Part shown: one piece after another, positions 1 to 9,556 of the stretch
Numbering within the stretch: position 1 is the first letter of the stretch
Layout of the letters: each line of letters starts with the position of its first letter
Source: Hymenobacter sediminis
GTDB taxonomy: Bacteria > Bacteroidota > Bacteroidia > Cytophagales > Hymenobacteraceae
Direction: 5' to 3'
NCBI RefSeq assembly: GCF_003231285.1
Contig: NZ_QKNS01000003.1
Location: forward strand, 372,001 to 436,000
DNA length: 64,000 bases
Notes under the pieces: model-generated
What the model saw: the letters and a program-made list of their open reading frames with translations, nothing else
Database searches by the model: none
What the model was told of the DNA's origin: nothing
Position numbers and translations under genes: made by a program

Positions 1-753
1 GTCAGCAAAAACGAACAGCTCAGCCGCATCAACGCCGACCTGGATAGCTTTGTATATACGGCCTCGCACGATCTGAAACAGCCCATTGATAACATGGCGG
101 GCTTGTTCCAGGAACTTCGCCACACCGTCACGTTTCATGACCCTGAGGCCACCGCAATGCTGAATATGTTTGCCGAGGCCCTGCAGCAGATACTAAGTAC
201 CATTAAGGGCCTCACGGAAGTAGTGCAGCTGCAGCGCCAGCTAGAGCAGGTGCCCGTGGAGATGATAGCGCTACGGCCTTTCACCGAAGAAATTATCCGG
301 AGCCTGCAGCAGCGTCTGGACGAGCACCAGGCCTCGTTTACTCTCGATTTTGAGGCTGCCCCTACCGTGTGCATGGCTCGCTCTGGCCTGCACAGCATGC
401 TCTATAACCTGCTCAGCAATGGCTTGCGCTACGCCGAGCCCGACCGGGCGCCCCACATCAAGGTCAGCACCACCCGCGCCGCCGATAACGTGGTGCTCAG
501 CGTGCAGGACAACGGCCGAGGCATTGATCTGGCCCGCCACGGCCGGGAGCTGTTTCAGCTGTTTCGGCGGTTTCATCCGGAGGTAACCGGCTCCGGCATG
601 GGGCTGTACCTGGTCAACCGGTTAGTAAACCAGGCCGGGGGTAGGGTAGAGGTAGATAGCGCCGTGGGCCAGGGTACTACCTTTCGGGTACACCTGCCCA
701 TGGGAGGCTTCTTGCCTACCCCCAGTTCTTCAGCAAACGGCGCAGCAGAATAA
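1..753 (+). CDS. Sensor histidine kinase, C-terminal part (5' truncated by window)
   Basis: The frame is open from base 1, so the N-terminal sensor part lies outside the window. About 250 residues are visible: a phospho-acceptor box ASHDLKQPIDN (His near residue 23), then a HATPase_c domain with an N-box (NLLSNGLRYA), a G1 box (DNGRGID) and a G2 box (GSGMGLYLV). The protein would autophosphorylate on His and pass phosphate to a response regulator that is not adjacent. The leader NADLDSFVYTASHDL closely matches the PAS kinase at 17010-18593 (NADLDSFVYMAAHDL), so the two are paralogues. The stop at 751-753 overlaps the convergent DinB gene by 38 bases. Confidence 0.93.
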   Translation, partial: VSKNEQLSRINADLDSFVYTASHDLKQPIDNMAGLFQELRHTVTFHDPEATAMLNMFAEALQQILSTIKGLTEVVQLQRQLEQVPVEMIALRPFTEEIIRSLQQRLDEHQASFTLDFEAAPTVCMARSGLHSMLYNLLSNGLRYAEPDRAPHIKVSTTRAADNVVLSVQDNGRGIDLARHGRELFQLFRRFHPEVTGSGMGLYLVNRLVNQAGGRVEVDSAVGQGTTFRVHLPMGGFLPTPSSSANGAAE

Positions 754-1198
754 TCTGGCCAGTGTGGTAGGCGGTGTGGTCGCCAATGAGTAAGGCCTCG
801 CGGAGCAGGGTTTGGCCGGTGCCGTGGGGTAGGGGGGCCAGCAGGTCTTGGGCAGGATCTTGAAGCAGCGCCAGAAACCGTTCCCGGTCCTCCTGTATCT
901 GGTGGAGCGTATGTTGCCAGTCGGCTTCCTGGGCCTGCTGTTCCGGCGCGGGCCAATACTCATCGGGCCACTTCGGCGACTTATGCTCTGGGCTCAGGCA
1001 AAACTCCACGATGTCCCACTGCGCAATCCGGATGTGCTCGGCCAGCTCCCAAAGGGTGTAGGGCAGGTCGGGCACCCGCTGGTTCAGCAGCTCCGCCGGC
1101 ACATCGGCGCAGGCTTCCTCAAAAGTTACGTGGGCATTGCCCTTGGTCAGCAGCTCGCTGAGCTCCTTAACGATGCCTTCTCGGGTGCTTTGTTCCAT
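716..1198 (-). CDS. DinB family protein
   Basis: A 160-residue four-helix-bundle protein of the DinB/YfiT type. Histidines usual for the metal site are visible in the WELAEHIRIAQ segment (about residue 54) and in the C-terminal DHTAYHTGQI segment (about residue 143). Family members are putative metal-dependent thiol transferases or stress proteins; the substrate cannot be told here. The gene stands alone and overlaps the 3' end of the convergent kinase gene. ATG start at 1198. Confidence 0.85.
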   Translation of the reverse strand: MEQSTREGIVKELSELLTKGNAHVTFEEACADVPAELLNQRVPDLPYTLWELAEHIRIAQWDIVEFCLSPEHKSPKWPDEYWPAPEQQAQEADWQHTLHQIQEDRERFLALLQDPAQDLLAPLPHGTGQTLLREALLIGDHTAYHTGQIILLRRLLKNWG

Positions 1199-1344
1199 GA
1201 TGAGCCAGGGGGTAGGAAGGGAGGAAAGTGCTGAGGCTTAAGACACGAGTGCCAGCTGGACCTGCTTTTGTACGTGCCACTGGTGCTAAAGGCTGAGAGC
1301 TGGTTTCCTACCCCAGGTGAGGAAGGAAACCAGCTCTCAGTTAC

Positions 1345-1935
1345 TCAGTCCAGAATTTCGTAGCCAATGGGCTTGAAGGCGTAGTTGTTCGACATTTCTG
1401 CCGAGCAGGCCGTCATGCCCACCAGTAGGTCGGTTTTGGCTTCCAGAATCACGTAGTCGCCGGCCTTGCTTTTGGGGGGTAGCACATCCACTTTGCCCGT
1501 GTTGCCATCCACGGTTACGTGCATGAAAATGTTGAAGCAAATGGGAATGGCATCGGGGCTGATGCCGTACTCCTTCAGGGCCTCGCAGAGGTTGCCGAAA
1601 CACCCCCGGTGCGGGTGCTGGTGCCCGTAGATAATGCGAAAGGTATCGGCGCTGCAGGGTGTGAGCAGGAAGTCGTGGCGGCCTACCGTGTCTTCTACCA
1701 GCTCAAACATAATGTTGCTGCGGTTGGAGTAGAACGGGTGCCCCTTGGTCAGAAAGATGGTTTCAGCGTAGTCGATGGTGCGGCCCGAGGACAGGTATTC
1801 GGCCCGGTCTTCGAGGTTGTAGCAGACAAAGTCGGATACCTGCTCGCCCTCCACATCTACAACTTTCAGCTTCTGACCTTTGCGCAGTACAAAGGCGGTG
1901 CCGCTACGCGGCGGAATGATGGTTAACTGACTCAT
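1345..1935 (-). CDS. DUF1989 / urea carboxylase-associated family protein
   Basis: A 196-residue protein of the DUF1989 family. It carries typical segments: VDVEGEQVSDFVCYN near residue 28, SNRSNIMFELVEDTVGRHD near residue 72, the Cys-rich HPHRGCFGNLCEALKEYG near residue 108, and FNIFMHVTVD. In other bacteria such proteins accompany urea or carboxylase and arginine-derived pathways; their biochemical role is poorly defined. The start overlaps the end of the upstream GntA-like gene by 32 bases, so the two are probably co-translated and work on the same small, perhaps guanidino, substrate (inference). Confidence 0.85.
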   Translation of the reverse strand: MSQLTIIPPRSGTAFVLRKGQKLKVVDVEGEQVSDFVCYNLEDRAEYLSSGRTIDYAETIFLTKGHPFYSNRSNIMFELVEDTVGRHDFLLTPCSADTFRIIYGHQHPHRGCFGNLCEALKEYGISPDAIPICFNIFMHVTVDGNTGKVDVLPPKSKAGDYVILEAKTDLLVGMTACSAEMSNNYAFKPIGYEILD

Positions 1936-2596
1936 GTTGACTTAAAAAGGGACATTTCCAGGCTTGGTCGTAGGCTTTACCGGTGTATTGGTAGGCTTCC
2001 GAGGCTTCGCCGAAATCCTGGAGCATCGGGTTGATAGAGCCAGAGTACGCCACGTCGCGGGTGCGAATGGTGTTGCGCAAGTTGTCGTAGCGGCCGTTCG
2101 CCCTAATCTGCTCAAACTGGGCGTGGGCATTGAACACCAGCGTGGGGTAGGAAAACTGCCGGGCCGGCCGCGAGCTGCCAGGGTGCAAGCCAATCACGAA
2201 AAAGGCTTCTTCCTTCAGGCTAAAGCTGAAATCAGGTGAGTTTGGGTCAGCTACTACCCGCCGGTCGTAGTCGTAGCGCTGGGCATCTAGGTTCGACAAA
2301 GCCTGCATGCGCTGCCAGAACAGCTCCTCAAACAGGGCCTCGTTGGGTGTTTCAGGTCCTTTGAAGATGACAGCCGCGCTGTGGTAAAGCTTATCCGACT
2401 CCCGGTAGGCGTCTACAAACTCATAGATGAAGTCCAGAATAGCAGCGTCGTCTTTGGGGCAGGCAAGGTGGTCAACTACCAAGCAGTGAAGCTGATTCCA
2501 GGTTAGAGCTGTCTTGGCAGCTACGCAGGGGAATTCTTTCTTATTTATAAAAGAAAGATATTCCCTAGTATATATATTATCTTGAATGTCAGTCAT
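1904..2596 (-). CDS. YqcI/YcgG family protein (GntA-like heme-dependent N-hydroxylase family)
   Basis: A 230-residue member of the YqcI/YcgG family. The signature FFVIGLHPGSSRPARQF lies near residues 135-151, after an N-terminal FPCVAAKTAL segment. Characterised relatives are heme-dependent enzymes that N-hydroxylate guanidino compounds (GntA in guanitoxin biosynthesis). No guanitoxin genes are nearby, so only the enzyme type is inferred. It is the first gene of a two-gene unit with DUF1989. Its 5' end opens into a 500-base AT-rich region that should hold the promoter. Confidence 0.8.
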   Translation of the reverse strand: MTDIQDNIYTREYLSFINKKEFPCVAAKTALTWNQLHCLVVDHLACPKDDAAILDFIYEFVDAYRESDKLYHSAAVIFKGPETPNEALFEELFWQRMQALSNLDAQRYDYDRRVVADPNSPDFSFSLKEEAFFVIGLHPGSSRPARQFSYPTLVFNAHAQFEQIRANGRYDNLRNTIRTRDVAYSGSINPMLQDFGEASEAYQYTGKAYDQAWKCPFLSQHESVNHHSAA

Positions 2597-3105
2597 GTGA
2601 AGATTCGCGTAGTGGCGATAAGAATGGAATAGTTAAAAATTCCTTGTTCAGCCTTTACGCGAAAACTCATCTATATGTTGACATCGTGTAGCTACATGTA
2701 TTGCGTTTAGCTAATGCAGTTTTGGCCTGTTGAAGCTCAACTGAGTCAGGGGTTAAACTGCTAAGCTGTTAGCTCAGCGGTGTTTACTCGTCTGTTCTAT
2801 ACTACGGGCAAACCACAGTTGAGTATCAGAAAATGTGCAGATAGCGCAAGGCGCAACAGTAACTAGCATAAAATCATGTACGAAAGAATAACCTACTGTT
2901 CTGCTTGCTGTTGAGGTGTGCTGACCGTAAACCAGAGTGTAACTCCACAGCCTCCGCAGCAGGCAGTTGACTCAGATAGGTAGCCACCCCCAGCGCCAGC
3001 CAGAACCTCTCAGTAGTTCAGCCCTGGCTGCTGTGCGCCAGAACCAGGAAGGCCCCGACATGCGCCGGGGTCTTCCTAGTTCTGAAAAGAATGCTCTTTG
3101 GGTTT
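2597..3105. other. Intergenic region, AT-rich, presumed promoter of the GntA-like gene
   Basis: About 500 bases, relatively AT-rich up to base 2900. It separates the 5' end of the GntA-like gene from the 3' end of the FG-GAP gene. I see no convincing ORF, repeat or RNA in it other than the hairpin at 3046-3077. Confidence 0.5.
3046..3077 (-). terminator. Hairpin terminator after the FG-GAP protein gene
   Basis: Twelve-base arms (3046-3057 and 3066-3077, one G-T pair) enclose an 8-base loop, just past the stop of the leftward gene ending at 3106. There is no long T-run, so it may act as an mRNA-end stabiliser rather than a strong intrinsic terminator. Confidence 0.6.
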
Positions 3106-6100
3106 CTATTCCAAAACCACCCGTTTCGTGAATTGCTCCTGGTCCAGCGTGCCATGCAGAGTATAGACTCCCAAGGGCAGACCAGCGGCATCCATTTCAA
3201 CAGTAGCACCGTTGCCGGGCACACGGAGGGTCTGCGTCCGGACTATCTGGCCCAAGCTGTTGCGCAGGGTCAGCGTAAGGGAAGCAGCCTTGCCTTGAGC
3301 GGGTACTACCAGGCTGAAGCGCTGGTGGGCCGGGTTAGGATAGAGAGAAACCTGGGCTGCTAATGCCGCCGACTGCACTGACGTAACAGTCCCCGCGGGG
3401 TTTAGGCTAATGCCGGCGTAGCCATCTGAGTAGCTGGCTAGCAGCAGGTCTAAGTCTTCGTCCCCGTCGAGGTCAGCCAAGCAGATACCCGCAGGGTTCT
3501 GGCCGGCGCTAAGGGTAGTGCTGCCACTAAACCGCCCGGTACCATCGTTCCGCCGAACTGAAACGGAGTACGCATCCGCATTGGCCGTCACCAAGTCCTG
3601 GTCCCCGTCGCCGTCGATGTCGCCAAGGGCCATATTGCGGGGGTAGTTGCCTACTCTTACCTCGGACCCATTTGTAAAGCCGCCAGCTCCGTTACCCAGC
3701 AATACTTGCACGCGCGATTCAAAGAAGCCCACCAGTGCATCCTGGATACCGTCGTTATTCACATCGGCTATGCGTAAGCTGCGCGCAGTGCCCGGCAAGG
3801 TCAGGAGGTAGCTGCCGCTAAAGACGCCAGTACCATCGTTCAGCCGCACCGCAATGGAGTTGGGCCCCTGATTGGCTGTAATCATATCCAAGTCACCGTC
3901 CAGGTCCACATCGGCTACGCCTACCCCCACCGGCTGCAGGAAGGGAGCCTGGCTATTTCCGATTGTCACATCCGGACTGGCTACAAAACCGCTGCCGCTG
4001 TTATTAAGCCGCACAGATACACTATGGCCGGAAGAGTTAGCCGTCAGCATATCTGGGTAGCCATCGGCATTCACATCGGCCGCCACCAGATCAAGTGAGC
4101 CTTCTCCAATCGGTACATTGAAGCCATCTGAGAATGCTGTGCCCGTGCCATTATTAAGACGCACTGAAACTCGCCGGCTATCATTTACGGTGAGCGCATC
4201 CAAGTCACCGTCGTTGTCCACATCGGCCAGAACCAGCTTAAAAGCCGTTGATAACACCCCAAAGTTGGTTGTGCCGCCGAAGGTAGCATTGCCATTGTTT
4301 AGGCGGACGGAAACCGAGCTGAAGCCATTAGGCGCGTAGTTCAGCGTAACAATGTCAAGGCGACCGTCGCCGTTCATATCGGCCGCGGCCACGTCGAGGG
4401 GGTTATACTGCACTACAGCGCCTCGGGCCAGGGGCGGAAAGCTGCCAGATGCTACCCCGGCGGCCGTTGTAAACTGAAATACCTGGCCAGCCGCCAGACT
4501 GCGGCCACCTGCACTTCGGGCGGCGGTTGTAAGCGTTGCCGTAACCGTTTCGCCGGGCTGGTAGGGGGTAGTAGGTCGAAAGGTGATGGTGTTTCCGATG
4601 GCCAGTGCCGTGCCGGCCTTATAGCCGCCGGCTTGCTGGCTATGTACCCGCAGTGCGCCCAAAGTTGCCGCACCGCTGCCCACCGCCTTATCAAAACTGG
4701 CACTGGCCAGGCTGTTGCGAGGCGCCGTGTTATAGTTGCGCGTAGGCAGCACTGAGCTAACGGTAAACGAGCCGGTAACCGTGAAGAACTCGGCACTGCT
4801 GCTGGTACCGCCGGAGCTAGTAACGGACACCGGGCCCGTGGTGGCAGCTGCAGGCACTACAGCAGTAAGCTCTTCAGCAGAGTTTATGGTGAACTGGGCT
4901 GGTACCCCGTTAAATAACACGGCGGTGGCACTCGTGAAAGAAGTGCCCCTGAATGTTACTGTTGTACCGGGGGCACCGCTGGCCGGGCTAAAGCTCAGGA
5001 GTTGGGGCGCCGGAGGCTGGTTCAGGCGCACGCTGACTGTATAAGCCGTGGTATTTCCTGAGTTAGCCGCCAGCAGGTCGATATCCCCGTCTCCGTCCAA
5101 GTCGCCGGTAGCCAGACCTCTGGAGCCCACACCAGTAAAGGTGTTGGTATCTACTACCGGGTCGAAGCCGTCGCTAAATCGGCCGGTGCCATCGTTAAGG
5201 CGAATGCTGACAGTGTTAGTGGCCAGGCAGGACGTCAACAAATCCAGGTCGCCATCGGCGTCTACATCGGCGGTAGTTACCTGGGTAGGGGCTGCCCCTA
5301 CCTCGGCCTCCGAGCTGGCCATGAAATGTCCCTTGCCATCGTTGAGCCGCACCGAAACAGTGGAGCCGGCACCCTGCCCAAAATTGGAGGTTAGCAGGTC
5401 TAGGTTGCCATCGGCGTCCAGGTCGGCTACGGCTACGTGGCTGGGCCGGGGGCCTACCGGCACGCTCCCACTGCCGCTAAACTGGCCGGTGCCGTCGTTG
5501 AGGCGGATAGCAACGCTGTTGGTGCCCGCAATAGAAGCCAGCAGGTCCAGGTCGCCGTCGTTGTCCACATCGCCCACGGCCACCCCTGAGGGATTTTGAC
5601 CCAGGGCTAACTCAGTAGTGCCGCTAAAATGGCCAGTACCACTATTAAAGCGCACTGAAATGGAGTTACCACTGCCCTGCGCGTCGTTGGCCGTCAGCAC
5701 ATCTAGGTCACCATCGTCATCCAGATCGGCTAGCGCCAGGGCCCGCGGCGAGCCGCCCACAAAGAAGCTCTGGCCGCCCATGAAATAACCGTAGCCATAA
5801 TTGATCAGCACACTCACGTTTCCGGTGTTGGCGTTGGCTGTCACAATGTCCAGGTCGCCATCTATATCTACATCGGCGGCAGCCACATCTATTACCCCAG
5901 TGTTATTTCCGTACACGTTGTGGTAATAGCCCGTCCCGAAGTTGCCTTTGCCGTCATTGGGCAGCACACTTACGGTTGTGCCGTTGCCAGAGCCGTAGTT
6001 CGCCGAAATCAAATCCAGGTCACCGTCATTGTCTATGTCGGCCGCTGTTATCTTGCAAGGCGAGTCCTGCACCTGTGGGTCGGAGCCGTATTGAAAGTTG

Positions 6101-6513
6101 CCCCGGCCGGTGCCGCTGGCTGCTGTTGTGAATTGGGAAACGCGTGGAGTAGCATCAACGCCGGTGGCACTTTGCACCGTGGCGGGCACGGTGAGGTAAA
6201 CTGTTTCGCCGGGCTTAAAATCCGTAGTGGGGTCGAAACGCAATTGCGTGCCACCTGCTGTATAAGTGCCCGCTTTCCGGCCGCCAGCCTGAGCGCTGTA
6301 CACCGCCACCTTGCTGGCAGTAGGCAGGTTCAGGTTCTGGGAAAACGTAAGGGCGAGAGATGCGCTGGGTACTACGGTAATAGCATTGGCAGCCGGCAGC
6401 TGACTGCTAACCACCATGGTTTGCGCCAGAAGAGAAACCGGCACCCCCAGTAGCAGCAGCCCAATACAGGCAAAGGCAGACGCCTTAGGTCGCAGGAGAG
6501 TAGAGATTAACAC
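3106..6513 (-). CDS. Secreted FG-GAP/VCBS repeat protein with Ig-like, IPT and T9SS sorting domains
   Basis: An 1135-residue secreted protein. It starts with a GTG codon at 6513 and a signal peptide (hydrophobic core ACIGLLLLGVPVSLLAQ). Next come an SbsA-type Ig-like domain (about 31-130), a first block of FG-GAP/VCBS repeats with calcium-binding DxDxDGD loops (about 135-500), an IPT/TIG domain (about 505-585), a second Ig-like domain (about 590-690) and a second FG-GAP block (about 700-1050). It ends in a type IX (Por) sorting domain that opens with SLYPNPAHQRFSL. The likely fate is export and anchoring at the outer surface; such repeat proteins usually act in adhesion or matrix binding. The target is unknown. 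Confidence 0.92.
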   Translation of the reverse strand: MLISTLLRPKASAFACIGLLLLGVPVSLLAQTMVVSSQLPAANAITVVPSASLALTFSQNLNLPTASKVAVYSAQAGGRKAGTYTAGGTQLRFDPTTDFKPGETVYLTVPATVQSATGVDATPRVSQFTTAASGTGRGNFQYGSDPQVQDSPCKITAADIDNDGDLDLISANYGSGNGTTVSVLPNDGKGNFGTGYYHNVYGNNTGVIDVAAADVDIDGDLDIVTANANTGNVSVLINYGYGYFMGGQSFFVGGSPRALALADLDDDGDLDVLTANDAQGSGNSISVRFNSGTGHFSGTTELALGQNPSGVAVGDVDNDGDLDLLASIAGTNSVAIRLNDGTGQFSGSGSVPVGPRPSHVAVADLDADGNLDLLTSNFGQGAGSTVSVRLNDGKGHFMASSEAEVGAAPTQVTTADVDADGDLDLLTSCLATNTVSIRLNDGTGRFSDGFDPVVDTNTFTGVGSRGLATGDLDGDGDIDLLAANSGNTTAYTVSVRLNQPPAPQLLSFSPASGAPGTTVTFRGTSFTSATAVLFNGVPAQFTINSAEELTAVVPAAATTGPVSVTSSGGTSSSAEFFTVTGSFTVSSVLPTRNYNTAPRNSLASASFDKAVGSGAATLGALRVHSQQAGGYKAGTALAIGNTITFRPTTPYQPGETVTATLTTAARSAGGRSLAAGQVFQFTTAAGVASGSFPPLARGAVVQYNPLDVAAADMNGDGRLDIVTLNYAPNGFSSVSVRLNNGNATFGGTTNFGVLSTAFKLVLADVDNDGDLDALTVNDSRRVSVRLNNGTGTAFSDGFNVPIGEGSLDLVAADVNADGYPDMLTANSSGHSVSVRLNNSGSGFVASPDVTIGNSQAPFLQPVGVGVADVDLDGDLDMITANQGPNSIAVRLNDGTGVFSGSYLLTLPGTARSLRIADVNNDGIQDALVGFFESRVQVLLGNGAGGFTNGSEVRVGNYPRNMALGDIDGDGDQDLVTANADAYSVSVRRNDGTGRFSGSTTLSAGQNPAGICLADLDGDEDLDLLLASYSDGYAGISLNPAGTVTSVQSAALAAQVSLYPNPAHQRFSLVVPAQGKAASLTLTLRNSLGQIVRTQTLRVPGNGATVEMDAAGLPLGVYTLHGTLDQEQFTKRVVLE

Positions 6514-6952
6514 AAATTGGAATAGGTATAATTCAAAAGATTAATGCGCTTAGCCCCTTGCGAATGCTATCCACGCACAAAAAAGAGACCGAGCGCAAAA
6601 CAAGCTGGACAAGTCGGCATTAAAAGTACGGGGTTTCCTGCGGTCTGTCATTTCACATGGCTCTGTTTAATCCAACTTTTAATTGCCGGGTAATTCCCTG
6701 GTCTTGAGGCTGCTTTTGCTTGATATAGCAACAGGTTGCCACATTGGGGAGGGGTGATAGGGGAGAGAGGGGTAGCAAACTCGGCCTGTATGAGGCGGGT
6801 GCTTCAGTCTTATCAGAGTGCTTACCTCTTCTGTGCCGGTGAAACGAGGTAGTAGCACACTACCAAATATCTGCCCGAACCATGCGCTACTTTTATAACA
6901 CTAGCTTAAAGCGGTTACATTTAGCTTCCACACTACTACCCCTGTTCTACTC
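6514..6952. other. Divergent intergenic region
   Basis: About 440 bases between the divergent FG-GAP and DUF885 genes, so it must hold both promoters. I see no ORF, hairpin or repeat that I can support. Confidence 0.4.
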
Positions 6953-8737
6953 GTGAAGCACCTGTTTCTATCGGCAGCGCTGGCTGCGGCCCTGTTGGGC
7001 ACTCTGATGAGCAATACGGCCGCGCCTGTGGCCCCTGCCGATTCGCCGGCCCTGGCCACCTTGTTTGAGAAGTACTGGGACGAGCGCGCCAAACTCTACC
7101 CCCTGGAAGCTACCTCCCAAGGCGACAACCGCTACAACGACCAGCTCCCCAACGACGGCACCGTGGCTTACCGCCAGGCCCAGCAGCAGTTCTTTCAGCG
7201 GTACCTGGAGCAGCTCCGCAAATTTGACCGCGCCAAGCTTTCTGCCGACGACCAGGTGAGCTACGACATCTTCCTCTATGAGATGCAAATGCGCCTGGAG
7301 GGCCTCAAGCAGCCCACCTGGATGATGCCCTTTACCCAATTCAGCGGCTTGCCTATTTCGCTGGCCCAATTGGGGGCGGGCTCCGGCAATCAGCCCTTTA
7401 AAACCACCCAGGATTACGACAACTGGCTGAGCCGGGTACGCGCCTACCCCGTGTGGGCTGACACAGCCATTAGTAACTTCCGCCGGGGCATGCGCACCGG
7501 TGTAGTGATGCCCCGGCCGTTGGTGGAGAAGATGCTGCCCCAACTCCAGGCCATGGTTACACCCGACCCCGCAAAAAGCATTTTCTACGGGCCAGTTACC
7601 AAGTTTCCGGCGGCTGTGCCCGCCGCCGAGCAGCAGCGCCTCACGGCAGCCTACCAACAGGCCATCCGGGAGCAGGTGGTGCCTACCTACCAGAAACTGC
7701 ACGACTTCCTCAAGAACGAGTACCTACCCAAGGCCCGCACCACCACCGGCATTTCGGCAGTGCCCGGCGGCGAGGGTATGTACCGCTACGCCGTAAAATA
7801 CTGGACCACCACCAACCGCACGCCCGAGCAGATTTACCAGACTGGCCTGAGCGAGGTGAAGCGCATCCGGGGCGAAATGGAAAAGATTAAGGCCGAAGTA
7901 GGTTTCAAAGGCGACCTGAACGCCTTCTTCACCTACCTCAACACCGACCCCAAGTTCATGCCTTTCAAAACGCCGGAGGAAGTGCTGAACGCTTACCGCG
8001 CCATCCAGACGAAGATTGACCCCAATCTGAAAAAAATGTTTGGAAGGGTGCCCAAAACCGGCTTTGAAATCCGGCAGACCGAGGCCTTCCGCGCTGCCTC
8101 GGCCAGCGCTCAGTACAACCGCGGCTTGCCCGATGGCTCGCGCCCCGGTATCTTCTACGTGCCCATCCTCGATGCCACCAAGTACAACGTGACGCGCGGC
8201 ATGGAAAACCTGTTTTTGCACGAGGCCATTCCGGGTCACCACTACCAGGTTGCCCTGCAGCAGGAAAACGAGAAGCTACCCAAGTTTCGCCGCTTTGCCT
8301 TCTACAGCGCCTTCAGCGAAGGCTGGGCTCTGTACACCGAAAGTCTGGGCAAAGAGCTGGGGCTTTACACCGACCCCTACCAGCGTATGGGGGCTCTGAA
8401 CGGGGAAATGCACCGGGCCATCCGGCTGGTAGTAGATGTGGGTATGCACACCAAAAACATGACCCGCGAAGAAGCCATTCAGTACATGAAAGACAACCGC
8501 TCCATCGGCGACCAGGAAGCTACCGCCGAAATTGAGCGCTACATGGCCTGGCCCGGCCAAGCTTTGGCCTACAAAACCGGCCAGATGAAAATTATGGTGC
8601 TGCGCAGCAAGTACCAGAAGCAGCTAGGCGCCAAATTCAACCTCAGCGCCTTCCACGACGAGCTGCTGCAAAACGCCGCCATGCCTTTAGATATTGCTGA
8701 GAAAACGATGAACACCTGGGCTGCTAGGCAGAAGTAA
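6953..8737 (+). CDS. DUF885 family metallopeptidase-like protein, exported
   Basis: A 594-residue protein with a GTG start at 6953 and a signal peptide (KHLFLSAALAAALLGTL). The family's zinc-site sequence HEAIPGHH is at residues 423-430, followed by a second conserved acidic segment (FSEGWALYTE, about residue 460). This HExxPGHH arrangement is typical of DUF885 proteins, which resemble M1/M32-type zinc peptidases. It probably hydrolyses peptides in the periplasm. It is a single-gene unit that ends at a strong terminator. Confidence 0.88.
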   Translation: MKHLFLSAALAAALLGTLMSNTAAPVAPADSPALATLFEKYWDERAKLYPLEATSQGDNRYNDQLPNDGTVAYRQAQQQFFQRYLEQLRKFDRAKLSADDQVSYDIFLYEMQMRLEGLKQPTWMMPFTQFSGLPISLAQLGAGSGNQPFKTTQDYDNWLSRVRAYPVWADTAISNFRRGMRTGVVMPRPLVEKMLPQLQAMVTPDPAKSIFYGPVTKFPAAVPAAEQQRLTAAYQQAIREQVVPTYQKLHDFLKNEYLPKARTTTGISAVPGGEGMYRYAVKYWTTTNRTPEQIYQTGLSEVKRIRGEMEKIKAEVGFKGDLNAFFTYLNTDPKFMPFKTPEEVLNAYRAIQTKIDPNLKKMFGRVPKTGFEIRQTEAFRAASASAQYNRGLPDGSRPGIFYVPILDATKYNVTRGMENLFLHEAIPGHHYQVALQQENEKLPKFRRFAFYSAFSEGWALYTESLGKELGLYTDPYQRMGALNGEMHRAIRLVVDVGMHTKNMTREEAIQYMKDNRSIGDQEATAEIERYMAWPGQALAYKTGQMKIMVLRSKYQKQLGAKFNLSAFHDELLQNAAMPLDIAEKTMNTWAARQK

Positions 8738-8776
8738 AACTAGCCTTGGCGCCATGCCTACCTTAAGTTGACACAG

Positions 8777-8810
8777 AAAACGCCCCGGAACCTGAGTTGC
8801 GGGGCGTTTT
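8777..8810 (+). terminator. Rho-independent terminator after the DUF885 gene
   Basis: AAAACGCCCCG and CGGGGCGTTTT form an 11-bp stem around a 12-base loop and end in T4. The A/T tracts on both sides make it bidirectional, so it can also serve the convergent cutC. Confidence 0.9.
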
Positions 8811-8839
8811 CGTTCCAGCCTAAATTGAGCCTAGATGAT

Positions 8840-9556
8840 TTACCCTTCAAGTTGGGCTAATAGCTCCGCTACCAGGGGCGCATCCGTCTGGAGGAGAGAA
8901 ACGTCGAACTCCGTGGGGGTTGGGGCCTGAGAAAGGGGTAGGGGCCGGGTGGCGCTGGCATGAAACTCAGTGGCGCCTGTGCGGGCGGCCACGGCTCGGA
9001 TGTTGTGCGGCCGGATGCCCGCGCCGGGCATAATGCTGATGCGCCCTGCCGCCTGCTCAACTAGTGTCGCCAGCTGGGTCTGCCCCGCTTCAGCCGTGGC
9101 CTGGCCACCGGAAGTCAGAATGCGCTGGCAGCCCAGGGCCACTACGTCTTCCAGGGCCTGCAACTGGTTGGGGCATACATCGAAGGCGCGGTGGAAGGTA
9201 ACGGGTAGCGGACCGGCCACCTCCATAAGCGCCTGGCACTGGGGCACAGCTACACGGCCCTGGGCATCGAGAACACCGAGCACTACCCCGTCGCAGCCCA
9301 GCAGCCGGCACTGGGCAATGTCGGTGGCCATGATGGCCACCTCATCGGGGGAGTAGCAGAAGTTGCCGGGCCGGGGCCGAATGAGAGCAAACACTGGGAT
9401 GCTGAGCAACTCCCGCACCCGCTGCACCAAGCCGTAAGAGGGCGTGATGCCGCCCTGCTCCAGGTTCTGGCACAGTTCAATGCGGTGCGCTCCGCCCGCC
9501 TGCGCCGCCACCGCCGACTGCACCGAGTTAGCGCAAATTTCTAGGGTTCGGCTCAC
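8840..9556 (-). CDS. cutC: Copper homeostasis protein CutC
   Basis: A TIM-barrel protein of 238 residues. It carries the CutC N-terminal signature LEICANSVQSAVAAQAGGA, then RIELCQNLEQGGITPSYG, IRPRPGNFCYS, VTFHRAFDV, ILTSGG and IMPGAGIRPHNI. CutC is linked to copper tolerance in Escherichia coli, but its reaction is unclear. I chose the GTG start at 9556: it gives a GTGA overlap with the upstream asparaginase stop and places the start just before the conserved LEICANS. An in-frame ATG at 9607 would add a 17-residue tail unlike the family. The two genes are translationally coupled. Confidence 0.92.
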   Translation of the reverse strand: MSRTLEICANSVQSAVAAQAGGAHRIELCQNLEQGGITPSYGLVQRVRELLSIPVFALIRPRPGNFCYSPDEVAIMATDIAQCRLLGCDGVVLGVLDAQGRVAVPQCQALMEVAGPLPVTFHRAFDVCPNQLQALEDVVALGCQRILTSGGQATAEAGQTQLATLVEQAAGRISIMPGAGIRPHNIRAVAARTGATEFHASATRPLPLSQAPTPTEFDVSLLQTDAPLVAELLAQLEG

